Source: Bolinopsis microptera
Taxonomy: Eukaryota; Ctenophora; Tentaculata; Lobata; Bolinopsidae
Direction: 5' to 3'
NCBI RefSeq assembly: GCF_026151205.1
Contig: NC_087079.1
Location: forward strand, 9,538,635 to 9,602,634
DNA length: 64,000 nucleotides
The notes under the pieces were generated by a model. The model was not told the DNA's origin and searched no databases. It saw only the letters and a program-made list of their open reading frames with translations. Both the position numbers and the translations under genes were made by a program. Shown here one piece after another: positions 36,310 to 46,367 of the stretch (position 1 is its first letter; every line of letters begins with the position of its first letter).

Positions 36310-37660
36310 ACCTCAAAATAAGATCGAAATCTACAAATCCGATCTATTCATAGAAAAATAGTATTATAAAACATTTCTATTTTATCCCTACACATTTGTA
36401 AATAACTAGAATTGTGTAACCTTAAATTATTTCAGAATTATAGCTAATGTGAATTCAATAAAATAATTATCACTTTTGTATCCTTGTATCCCTGTATCCC
36501 TTGCATCCTTGTCCAAGTCACCATACCCGTATTATATACCCGTAGTCTAGTTTTCTTTAAAATTTGGACGTTTTTATGATACAATGTAATTCATACAACA
36601 AGTTTTACTGTTGATCATTGATTGAAAGAATTATATAACTAATAAAATAATTATTTAAGCTATCCGACTAACCTGAGGACTTATATATATTAGGTCTCTG
36701 GTACTAGGCTTAGTGTTCATAAAAATGAAGATATGGTGAAATGGAAGAACAAATTTGAGTATCGCTCGATTGTGAGATAGCAACATTTTAAGAAAATGCG
36801 CGGCGCAACGCCAAATAATTAATTCCTTTCTCAATTAATTGTTAAGTGCTAAACAAAGATTGTTAACTAATTACAACACTTTTTAAGTTTACTGTCCATT
36901 GTTAATTGACTAGCCCGGCGCGCGCTACTTCGTAGCACTTGCCTACGAGAAAAAAAGCGGGGCGCACGGCGCACGCTACTTCGAAAAACTTTAGACGAGT
37001 GACATTGAACATGTGCATGTAGTTTGAATGTTGGACTCCAATATATGGAACAGATATTTTACGAGTATCACCCGTTAAATAAATGTCCGTACTAGTTGTC
37101 TGACGTGACAATGTCGTTTTTTGTAATTAGTAATAATATTATATGTAAACCATGTAGATAAATGCATGAACAGAATTTTTACGTCAAAATTGATAATTAT
37201 AATATTACAAAGTGTTTATGATTTAATTAATTTAGTTTAGCTAAAATATTTAGTAAAATATTTAAAAAAACGTTAACTTGGGTAGACATCAAATATTTGC
37301 ATAAAAACCCGATTTTCAATTTTCTTAGATTGTTCAAGCCTTGCTTTTATAAATTAATTTTAAATATAATTGATCACCAATTTTTTGCTACACATGGTAT
37401 AATTGGAAACCTTTTTGTGCACGCCGCGCGCAATCGAAAGTGGTTGCAGCGTTGCTCTAACCAAAGTTCTCTCGCTTACAGTGTACAGTAGCTCGCGACC
37501 ACCGAAGGCGGCAAATGAAACAAGCGCGTCACGCAGTACGCGTATACACGCCTATGTGAAATTGCAGCGTGTGTCAAGATTTGGTGTGTCAAAGTTTTGT
37601 TTGTTAGTTGGAGGACTTTGCCGCTTCGACGCGCCGCACGAACTTGCATTTTTGCTTCGC
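36310..37660. other. Gene-free stretch
   Basis: AT-rich DNA with a few short GC-rich patches (GCGCGGCGC-like near 36795 and 36915-36985). I see no exon, RNA gene or recognisable element. Confidence 0.4.
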
Positions 37661-37770
37661 ATCGTCGAAGCATCGTCGAAGCATCGTCGAAGCATCGTCG
37701 AAGCATCGTCAAAGCATCGTCAAAGCATCGTCGAAGCATCGTCAAAGCATCGTCAAAGCATCGTCCACCG
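37661..37770. repeat. 11 bp tandem array (GAAGCATCGTC)
   Basis: About ten copies of GAAGCATCGTC, with some units reading AAAGCATCGTC. All the overlapping reading frames (repeats of ASSKHRRSIV) are artefacts of the array. Confidence 0.85.
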
Positions 37771-37799
37771 CGGCAGAAGGAGTAGGGACCTTTTCACGC

Positions 37800-39200
37800 G
37801 CAGATTGGGAAAATACGGCCATCTCGCTCTTAGACAGCTTGATTAGTGTGTTTATTCGTTTTCATTTGACAAATGAAGTACACCAATGTATTCATAAAGG
37901 TTTACACATGATCACACAGAAAGAATTTAAAAAATCGGATAAAATCTGTTAAAATGGTAAAAAGAAACCTCCGCGCATTTGGTAATATTGAACGAATTTG
38001 CGCCCATAATTTTTGTCTTCATTAAACAATTTCTTGGCTGATAGACACAATACAAAAATTGTGCAGTTAAGTGTAGAAAGCTGAAATGATTTTCTAACCG
38101 TACATATTAAAATTTTTCCTCAAAATTGATGTCTTAAATCACAATAGATACCATATTGAAATCAGTCCGCCGATAAAAATATTACATATCTGGCGCAAAT
38201 ATATCTCACTTAATCGTTGTCGGTTTTTAACACAAATTTCTACAAATAAAGTCTTTATTTCTCCAAATGAGCATAATATTCTATTATACAATTAATATTT
38301 GGCAGTTTTGACATTTTAGTAATAAGAAATGTTTCTTTGGTTGATACGAAAAGATAAAGTTTAGTTTTTTCGGCAGAGAACTATAAGAAGTGATTTGTCC
38401 GATGTATCTTCATTGTGGGTTATTCACTGAATTAGAAACATTATTTCCATGTCATCATTCATCATCGTTTGGTGCTCTACCATGCTTGCTGATGGAATAA
38501 AATGTGGGATATTCCGGTTTCAATTATCTGTTATCACCCATCGACTGTCTGTAGTGTCACACGGTTGACGACTAGAGGAACTGAAAATATGTACGACATT
38601 AGTTAAAAGTGTAAACAAGAGAAGTCAGAGTATAAACAGTTAAACTGGTATCCAATTAGTATGTCAAGATGGAGTAAAGTGTAGAATAGTAATGGTTTTA
38701 TGACCGTTGGGCTTGCATTGAAATTAGGCGGGAAAAATTGTGTACACAGCACTGAGGTCCCTACTCCAAGAGGCAAGAAAACGCGCGCGCAAACTTCAAA
38801 AGGTCCCGAATCCAGCCGACCAAAATGGTAGTCGATCTCATTGTAGAATTTGACCGTAGAGAAATTTACTAACTAACATTAATTTTGTTAAAACTGCGTT
38901 ATCATATTTGTTAAACAATCCTCCAAAGTCACAGCAAGTTGTTCATATATTGGTAAACTATTGCAGAAATACCGTATTTCTTGTTTTCGGTCGGAGCAAA
39001 ACGCAAAATGGGGCAAAATTTCGCAAAAGCTTTAAAGTTTTATATCAGTAAGATGATTTGATTATAAGGCTGTAGGTACCTCCAATCCTACTTAATCAGA
39101 TTTGCTGGTCCAAGGTAAATCGGTGACAAATCGAATCAAATGCGTGTAGATTCGGTTGAATTCTAGCACATTCAAGCACATTTTTCTAATCCTAGGTAGA
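37800..39200. other. Gene-free stretch
   Basis: AT-rich, no clear exon or transposon ends. Short GC-rich islands only. Confidence 0.35.
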
Positions 39201-39205
39201 TATAA

Positions 39206-40705
39206 TAACGTGGTCATGGTAAGTAAATAAAACTTGAGCATAAAGTTAGCTACTATATGGTTGTTAGAAATTACCACAATTGCACTTTTAAACTTCACAA
39301 CTGAATCACCAATCAATTCTTGTCACTACTTCAAAGTTTTGAGACGGCAGAATGTTGTGAATTGTGAATCCTAAGCTATCACACCAGTTCAATTACACTT
39401 CAAAACTTCAAAACTGAATCACCAATCAATTCTTGTCACTACTTCATAGTTTTGAGACGGCAGAATGTTGTGAATTATAGCTCATAAGCTATCACTCCAG
39501 TTCAATTACATTTTCTTACTTCAAAACTGAATCACCAATCAATCCTGGTCACTATTTCAAAGTTTTGAGTCGGCAGAATGTTGTGAATTATGGTTCCTAA
39601 GCTATCACTCCAGTTCAATTACACTTTTAAACTTCAAAACTGAATCACCGATCAATTCTGGTCACTATTTCAAAGTTTTGAGTCGGCTGAATGTTGTGAA
39701 TTATGGTTCCTAAGCTATCACTCCAGTTCAATTACACTTTTAAACTTTAAAACTGAATCACCTATTAATTCTGATCACTATTTCAAAGTTTTGAGTCGGC
39801 AGAATGTTGTGAATTATGGTTCCTAAGCTAATAACGTGGTCATGGTAAGTAAATAAAACTTGAGCATAAAGTTAGCTACTATATAGTTGTTAGAAATTAC
39901 CACAATTGCACTTTTAAACTTCACAACTGAATCACCAATCAATTCTTGTCACTACTTCAAAGTTTTGAGACGGCAGAATGTTGTGAATTCTGGTTCCTAA
40001 GCTATCACACCAGTTCAATTACACTTCAAAACTTCAAAACTGAATCACCAATCAATTCTTGTCACTACTTCAAAGTTTTGAGACGGCAGAATGTTGTGAA
40101 TTGTGGTTCCTAAGCTATCACACCAGTTCAATTACACTTCAAAACTTCAAAACTGAATCACCAATCAATTGTTGTCACTACTTCAAAGTTTTGAGACGGC
40201 AGAATGTTGTGAATTATAGCTCATAAGCTATCACTCCAGTTCAATTACACTTTCTTACTTCAAAACTGAATCACCAATCAATCCTGGTCACTATTTCAAA
40301 GTTTTGATACGGCAGAATGTTGTGAATTATGGTTCCTAAGCTATCACTCCAGTTCAATTACACTTTCTTACTTCAAAACTGAATCACCGATCAATTCTGG
40401 TCACTATTTCAAAGTTTTGAGTCGGCAGAATGTTGTGAATTATGGTTCCTAAGCTATCACTCCAGTTCAATTACACTTTTAAACTTCAAAACTGAATCAC
40501 CGATCAATTCTGGTCACTATTTCAAAGTTTTGAGTCGGCAGAATGTTGTGAATTATGGTTCCTAAGCTATCACTCCAGTTCAATTACACTTTTAAACTTC
40601 AAAACTGAATCACCGATCAATTCTGGTCACTATTTCAAAGTTTTGAGTCGGCAGAATGTTGTGAATTATGGTTCCTAAGCTATCACTTCAGTTCAATTAC
40701 ACTTG
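39206..40705. repeat. ~114 bp minisatellite, about 12 units
   Basis: Units share AAAACTGAATCACCAATCAA, TTTCAAAGTTTTGAG(A/T)CGGC and AGAATGTTGTGAATTATGG. The ~85 bp leader ATAACGTGGTCATGGTAAGT … TTAGCTACTATA occurs twice (39206-39290 and about 39830-39915), so the array itself was duplicated in blocks. No coding content. Confidence 0.85.
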
Positions 40706-40744
40706 CAAATAAATACTTAATAAATAAAAAAAATAAATACTTAC

Positions 40745-40824
40745 TGATTGGACGATAGTCTGCTGCCACTGATCCGCAACTCTCCGCTCCAATCGGTTAA
40801 TCTGGTACTGTGCTTGACATTTTG
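40745..40824 (-). other. Candidate orphan exon
   Basis: An 80-base segment is bounded on the minus strand by a TTTCTAG acceptor and a TCA|GTAAGT donor. It has an open frame, KCQAQYQINRLERRVADQWQ, of coiled-coil character. No partner exon was found on either side. It could be a 5' UTR exon of SART1 (6.4 kb downstream), part of another gene, or chance. Confidence 0.25.
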
Positions 40825-40963
40825 CTAGAAAGGGTAAACCCGGTTAAATGTAATCTGTCACAAAAGGTAAGAAAGGCGTGATCAGAAGTCAAAACTAACA
40901 TCCTAAGCTACCATTCTAGTTGTGGTTGAAAACGAAGAGACACTATGTAACAAAACTAGATGG

Positions 40964-41027
40964 CCGAGTGGGCTAAGCTGTCACCATTTGAATAGACGGT
41001 CAAGGGTTCGAATCCCAGTGTCAAATA
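40964..41027 (+). pseudogene. tRNA-derived sequence (Ser/Leu-type A and B boxes)
   Basis: TGGCCGAGTGG (A box) and GGGTTCGAATCCC (B box/T arm) are intact. However, they are about ten bases closer than in a real tRNA, the acceptor arms do not pair, and no clear anticodon arm forms. This is a tRNA pseudogene or the head of a SINE, not a functional tRNA. Confidence 0.5.
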
Positions 41028-41828
41028 GCTAAAGATATGTGGATCTACCTTACAATGTACAAGTTACACAGTAAAGTGTTATTTTTCTTAGGTGGGGTTG
41101 TTTGAAAATGAAACATGTAAATCCAAAATCTGTTATGTCTCACAAAACTGTGGTTCAGCAGACCAAGAAATTTAAACCTTATATCCGAACGACGTCCAAG
41201 ACCCTGTACGTCATTTACAATCTTATATGTTTTAGCCTAATTTATATTTCTTAGCTAAGTTAAATCTTGAACGGGCCAGCAACAACTGAATACGGTAATG
41301 TGATCGTTTAAGTACAAAGAAAAACAGTGCAATTGACAGTGATAAGAAAGTTAGCGTTGCAAAGATTCAAGAGTCGCAGGAATGATACAAATCATACGTG
41401 TCATGATCCAACGCGAATGGCGAAACAAAATTGCGTTGGCACTTATATTTCATATCCCAATGTCTTGCGCGGCGTAAGATTGTATTTATGACGCGCACAA
41501 AATTTACAGCTTTTTGCACTTAAAAAAATTTTTTTCCTATCATGATCAAAAAAAAAGTTATGAACAATTTTATACACCTTTTTTGGCTCATATTTTTGCG
41601 ATTTTTCCCAACTTTTTTTGCTCTGACACGTACCATTTTATACAGTTTTCTTCAATTTTTATCAAACCTTCACTATTCATTTATTTAAACATTTTATTTC
41701 ATGTTTTACATTCCACTTTTGCCGAAACTTTCATAAGTGTTTCCAAAAACTTATTTTGCTATCGCAAACCCCGAATTTTGCCAATTGTACGCGGAAAAGG
41801 TCCCTACTCCTTCTGGCGCGGTGTCGTC

Positions 41829-41859
41829 GATCGTTGCTCTGCTTCGCAGAGCAACGATC
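41829..41859. repeat. Perfect 14 bp hairpin
   Basis: GATCGTTGCTCTGC, loop TTC, then the exact inverse GCAGAGCAACGATC. Isolated in AT-rich DNA with no gene nearby to terminate or regulate. Confidence 0.85.
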
Positions 41860-42089
41860 TCGATGGGTCGACATCGTCAATCAGGTTTGTTGGCATATCA
41901 ATAATGATTGGCAACAACAAACAAAATGCATTGAAACTAGCCGTTCAAAAATATTAAAATTAGAATATTATTGTTTAATTTTTGTCTAATTTTTAATAAT
42001 ATAATAATAGAAATAAAGTTTTCCCTTTTGAGCGCAAATTAATTTCATATTTTGATATACTTTGATACCATTTCATGAGCAAATTGCAA

Positions 42090-42188
42090 CTGTTCACGAA
42101 CTGTTCACGAACTGTTCACGAACTGTTCACGAACTGTTCACGAACTGTTCACGAACTGTTCACGAACTGTTCACGAACTGTTCACGAA
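42090..42188. repeat. 11 bp tandem array (CTGTTCACGAA)
   Basis: Nine near-perfect head-to-tail copies of CTGTTCACGAA. The frame across it (HELFTNCSRTV repeats) is an artefact. Confidence 0.9.
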
Positions 42189-42939
42189 AAATAACTTGCT
42201 ACAATGTAATGAGCATTTTAATAACAATAAATAGTAGAAATCAAAAACTTTAATTTCCAACAGAAATTTTTTAGAAACACACCTAACAAATATTACCCTG
42301 CTAACAAGCTATTAAAAACATTAATAGTTTTGTATAAAATTTAAGATCTAAACAATTACTACCATTCAAAATATTAATAAAAAAACGTCTCTTGACGTTT
42401 CAAAATGAAACTAAGGTGGAAATGCAGTTATAACAGGACACTGGTTCTCAATGATTACTGAAAGAAACTATATCAAAATGTAAGTTCTACACACTTCCTA
42501 AATGCTTTTCTGTGAACTAAAGAGATCATATATCATACAACCCTGATATTACTACAATATCTGAATTAAAGATGTTTCTTATCAAGTAAATATAGTCCAA
42601 TATCATTTTACTACACCTCAATATGTTTGTTCGTTCATACTTGTACTATAAAATGTAACATCCAAAGGAATACGATTATGACAAAAGTTATTTTAAGATG
42701 AGACTATAATTTTAGGTATGCCGTGCAAATTTTCGACTTTTTATACCGTGGTGTGAAAATCATTGTTGTATCTTAAAACACCTGTTGACCATATTAAAGT
42801 ATATCAAAGTGTATTAAAGTGTATCAAAGTATATCCCTGTACCCTGCTCCTCAATCGGGAAAAACCTATATTTTAATATATTTTAATATACTTTAATATA
42901 CCCAAAATTAGTCTAGCTATATTCTTCTTTTAGATTTGC

Positions 42940-43330
42940 AAGATAAGATTTGGACTAGTACATGAATTTACATCCAGTTTGGTCAAAAAATGGCTGAGAT
43001 ATGAGCTTTAAACCATATATGCCCACATTTGGGCTTACGCACCAAATTTGAAAGTGTGATTTTTGGCTTCACAGATATAAAAATCACATTTTCTACCATA
43101 ACTTTAAAAGGAAGCATTTGTGGATGTTTTGTTATTCTCAGTTTGACAACGCTTGGGGGTCAATCCCCCCAAGATTTTTTCAAAAAAACAAATTTTCTTT
43201 GTAGTTTACTACAGATAATATACTATACCTTACAAGATATATTTATGGCGGCCTAATTTGCGACGACCGAAATTTTGGCGGTCCGAAAATATGGCGAAAT
43301 TGAACAAAAACTGTCAAATTTCGGACGTCA
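42940..43330. repeat. Dispersed repeat related to the TTAA element
   Basis: 42950-43060 shares CAAAAAATG(G/A)CTGAG, ATATGAGC and GCACCAAATTTGA-type strings with 20270-20340. 43255-43310 (GACCGAAATTTTGGCGGTCC) recurs at 44478-44520. No coding content. Confidence 0.45.
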
Positions 43331-43637
43331 CAGAAAATAAGGGTATTTTTCATCATTTTTTGTGACAGTAAGCAGTAAGGAAATTTCTGAAACTCGGTAA
43401 AATCATGTTCAAACTTAGTCTGTATTAAGACTGTAAGACTTTCATGTTAGCACATACATGTATTTTAATGCAAATTTAAACTGTATTGCTTGACATTCAA
43501 TTCGTCATTGGTGTGGTGATAATTTGTCCCAAGATGCCAGAATTTATTTATTTATTTTACTTGATATTACTTTTTAGAAACAAAATAAAGCAGTGAAGGC
43601 ACAGTCATTGAAATAAGCTAAAAGATAATGCGACGGA

Positions 43638-44457
43638 CAGGAGGTGACCGGGAATCCCGGTACCGGGAATCCCGGTACCAGGATTGGCAATTTTGAGCTA
43701 TCCCGGTCCCGGTCCCGGTCCCGGTCAACCGGGTCAAATCACATTTTTCATCCCGGTCGCGGTCCCGGTCAAATGCTGATTTATGATCCCGGTCCCGGTC
43801 CCGGTCCCGGTTAATTCAGGATTCTTGGTCCCGGTCCCGGTCAATCACTCAAATTTGCCGGGATTTTGACCGGGATCTTTTACATAATTTCATTCACTGT
43901 GATTTTAAGTTTTTACTTTCATTCATTGTGAATTTCATCTTTAAACAACTTCTGAGCCAAATAAAACAATGTTTAAAATTGCTAAACAAGTTTAGGTAAC
44001 TAATATCGTTACATAACTCATAAGTGCAAACTAACATCAAGTTTTCAACTTGGGCCGGGCTACGCCCAATTGTCAATTGGAATTGGAGAATGAAACTGTT
44101 GAATAATTTGAGGGATCATTGATTGAGGAATGAGGAATGAGGGTGAACTCGAGTAATCAGTACATGAACATTATTGGTGTAGTACATTAGGCTCATGCCC
44201 CATATTGACGGTTTTAAAAAAAGTTTTTTCTAATTTAATATTCTAGTTATTACTTATTCCAATTGTTCAATTATAATGTAAATGAAAGTTGCAGCTTTCA
44301 ATATGAGAGTACCAGTTTTGGTCCCGGTCATCCCGGTCATCCCGGTAAAATTGGATTGTTGGTCCCGGTCCCGGTCCCGGTCAAGTCACATTTTGTATCC
44401 CGGTCCCGGTCCCGGTCCCGGTCAGGCCTGGTACAATCATGTCCCGGTCACCTCCTG
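43638..44457. mobile_element. hAT-type element with GGTCCC hexamer arrays
   Basis: 820 bp element with ends CAGGAGGTGACCGGGA and the exact inverse TCCCGGTCACCTCCTG, flanked by perfect 8 bp direct repeats GCGACGGA (43630-43637 and 44458-44465). Arrays of (GGTCCC)n lie at both ends (43680-43860 and 44320-44430). The AT-rich middle has no transposase. Frames made of PVPVPV/SRSRSR are array artefacts. Confidence 0.85.
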
Positions 44458-44642
44458 GCGACGGATTCTATTACGAAGACCGAAATTTTGGCAGTCCGAA
44501 AATATGGCGAAATTTTCGGAAAACCGCCACATTTCGTACGTTATAAATATGTCTTGTAAGGTAGTTAAGATCATTGGACAAAACTGCTCAGATCACTGAT
44601 GTCTGATTTTATAAACTGTGGTTGTGTGATACACTACCTAAT

Positions 44643-45119
44643 ACAGTAAAACCCTGAATTACCGCGCCCTGATTTACCGTGGCCCAGTGGCGTAACGTTG
44701 CCTGTTGGCGCCCCCCCCTGCCGAAAAAGCACCCCCCTGTTGGCGCCCCCTCCCCTTTTGGTGCCCCTCCCTAAAATTGAACAAATTAGGTGATTTTAGA
44801 AGATACGCCTGTAAAATCTCTAAAAAAGTGTGTATCTAGAGCAAAACGTGCAGTTTTGCTAGTACTTTAGTTAAGTTTTCGAAATTGTCCCACATTCAAT
44901 GACGATTTGGTGCCCCCTAAGACGGCCCCCCCCCCCCCCCCCCCCGCACAGCAGGGTCAGAGGGGCCCTTTGTTACGCCACTGCCGTGGCCATTATCTTT
45001 CCCCAAATACGACTTAACATACATAATGTTAACAACCAAAACCCCGATTTACTGCAAACCCTGATATACCGCGGCTTTTCTATTTCTCCCAAACACTGCA
45101 GTAAATCTGGGTTTTACTG
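44643..45119. mobile_element. CAGTAAAACCC MITE (mariner-like), host of a nested hAT MITE
   Basis: Outer ends CAGTAAAACCCTG (44643 on) and GGGTTTTACTG (to 45119), each flanked by TA, with the family's inner CCGCGG…TTTACC repeats. It is split by the 44685-44983 hAT-type element. Confidence 0.7.
44685..44983. mobile_element. CAGTGGCGTAAC hAT-type MITE
   Basis: 299 bp; ends CAGTGGCGTAAC and inverse GTTACGCCACTG; perfect 8 bp target duplication CCGTGGCC at 44677-44684 and 44984-44991. Contains C runs and GAAAAAGCACCCCCCTG. No coding content. Related rearranged copy at 35293-35505. Confidence 0.9.
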
Positions 45120-45475
45120 TATAGTAATATATGAACAGTGCTCAAAATAAATAGTGATCGATATGTTTTATTTGTTCTGGGAGATCGTCCAACAGCAAGA
45201 TACATGATGATAAGTGCGATATGGTTTCTAATTACTAAAAACTCTTAATTTAATAACTCAAAAAGTCAAAATTTCTCAGTTCTCTGTTTATTTTTATTTA
45301 ATAGCCTGTTTTCTGAATATTTTGAATGCTGAAAGTTATAATATACGTAGTACCATATTTCTTTTCTAACTACTATTTATCTGCAACCTTGTGTTTACAC
45401 CTACTAACGTAATAATATACCTACTTACTAGTTACTTCTATCCAGGTGAGTGTAAGCTATGAATAAGTTTTAAAG

Positions 45476-45856
45476 ATGGTTGAAGAGTATCAAATAGCTT
45501 ACAAATCATTCAAGCAGAGACGATCTCTGACTGCTAGAAAGGCAGAAGTCTACAACATCAAAAGTAAGTTTCCAGACAAAGTCCCTGTTATTGTTGAACG
45601 GTACTCCAAAGAAAAAATACTGCCCAGACTTTCTAAAACGAAGTTTTTAGTTCCTGGAGAATTAGCTTTGCGACAGTTTCAGCTAATTCTTAGAGCCCGA
45701 ATGTCATTGGACAAAAGCAGCACAATGTATTTACTTGTTGGTGGAAAGTCCATACTGGCTCACTCAATGATCATGAATGAGGTTTATCTTGACTATCATG
45801 ATGAAGATGGCTTCCTGTACCTCACGTATGCTTCACAAGAAGTGTTTGGGTAATAA
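45476..45856 (+). CDS. MAP1LC3: ATG8/LC3-family autophagy modifier, C-terminal glycine already exposed
   Basis: Ubiquitin-like protein conjugated to phosphatidylethanolamine on autophagosome membranes. Single exon, 125 residues. Family blocks in order: YKSFKQRRSL (N-terminal helices), KFPDKVPVIVERYSKEK, LSKTKFLVPGELALRQF, YLLVGGKSI and DEDGFLYLTYASQEVFG. It is closer to LC3 than to GABARAP by its N-terminal TFKQRR-like segment and the KTKFLVP strand. The codon after the conserved FG is TAA, so the usual residue(s) removed by ATG4 are missing. ATG 45476 is the first ATG of the frame and precedes the helical start; an acceptor-like TATCCAG lies ~30 bases upstream, so a 5' UTR intron is possible. 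PLEKHF follows 0.5 kb downstream on the same strand. Confidence 0.93.
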
Positions 45857-46367
45857 ATGGCTATGAACTCCTCGTTTTCTTTCTGGCAGCTTTTGATTCT
45901 ATAGCTTTTTTCTGAGATTTTCCAGCTTTTACGTTTTATAAAAAAAATTTACGTTTTATGAACATTTTTGAAATCATTTTTAAATTAGCATTTTATAGAT
46001 TTATATAATGCTTTTCACAGACAATTTATAAGCAGTCAATTCAGATTGATTTATAGCATGAATTACTGAATATAATTCTAATTGTACTTTGATAACTAAG
46101 AAACATTTTATTCCAAGTTTTACATTACTACAAAGAGTACCAGTTTGACTGATTATGATGTGTCTCACTATGAATGAAGTAAATATAGAAAAGTTTTGTT
46201 GTACTTTTAAGATCTCAATCAAATGAATTCTTTGTGAATCTCCCAGATTCATTGAACATCTAGTTACTTAACTAATTGCATGCTGAATATGCTGATTTTC
46301 CTTTCCGTCTTAATGATCTCTGTTCAGCATAGTAGGGCAAGCCTTAGATACCTCCAAAAGACCAGAT

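Noticed and set aside
37403-37952. Open frames of 114-147 codons rich in SSKHRRSIV
   Set aside because: Produced by the GAAGCATCGTC array; no family resemblance or splice context.
40964-41027. Functional tRNA-Ser/Leu
   Set aside because: A and B boxes are too close and the acceptor and anticodon arms do not form; kept only as a tRNA-derived pseudogene.
37661-42188. CRISPR-like arrays
   Set aside because: The repeats are contiguous with no unique spacers, and the window is eukaryotic; these are mini- and microsatellites.
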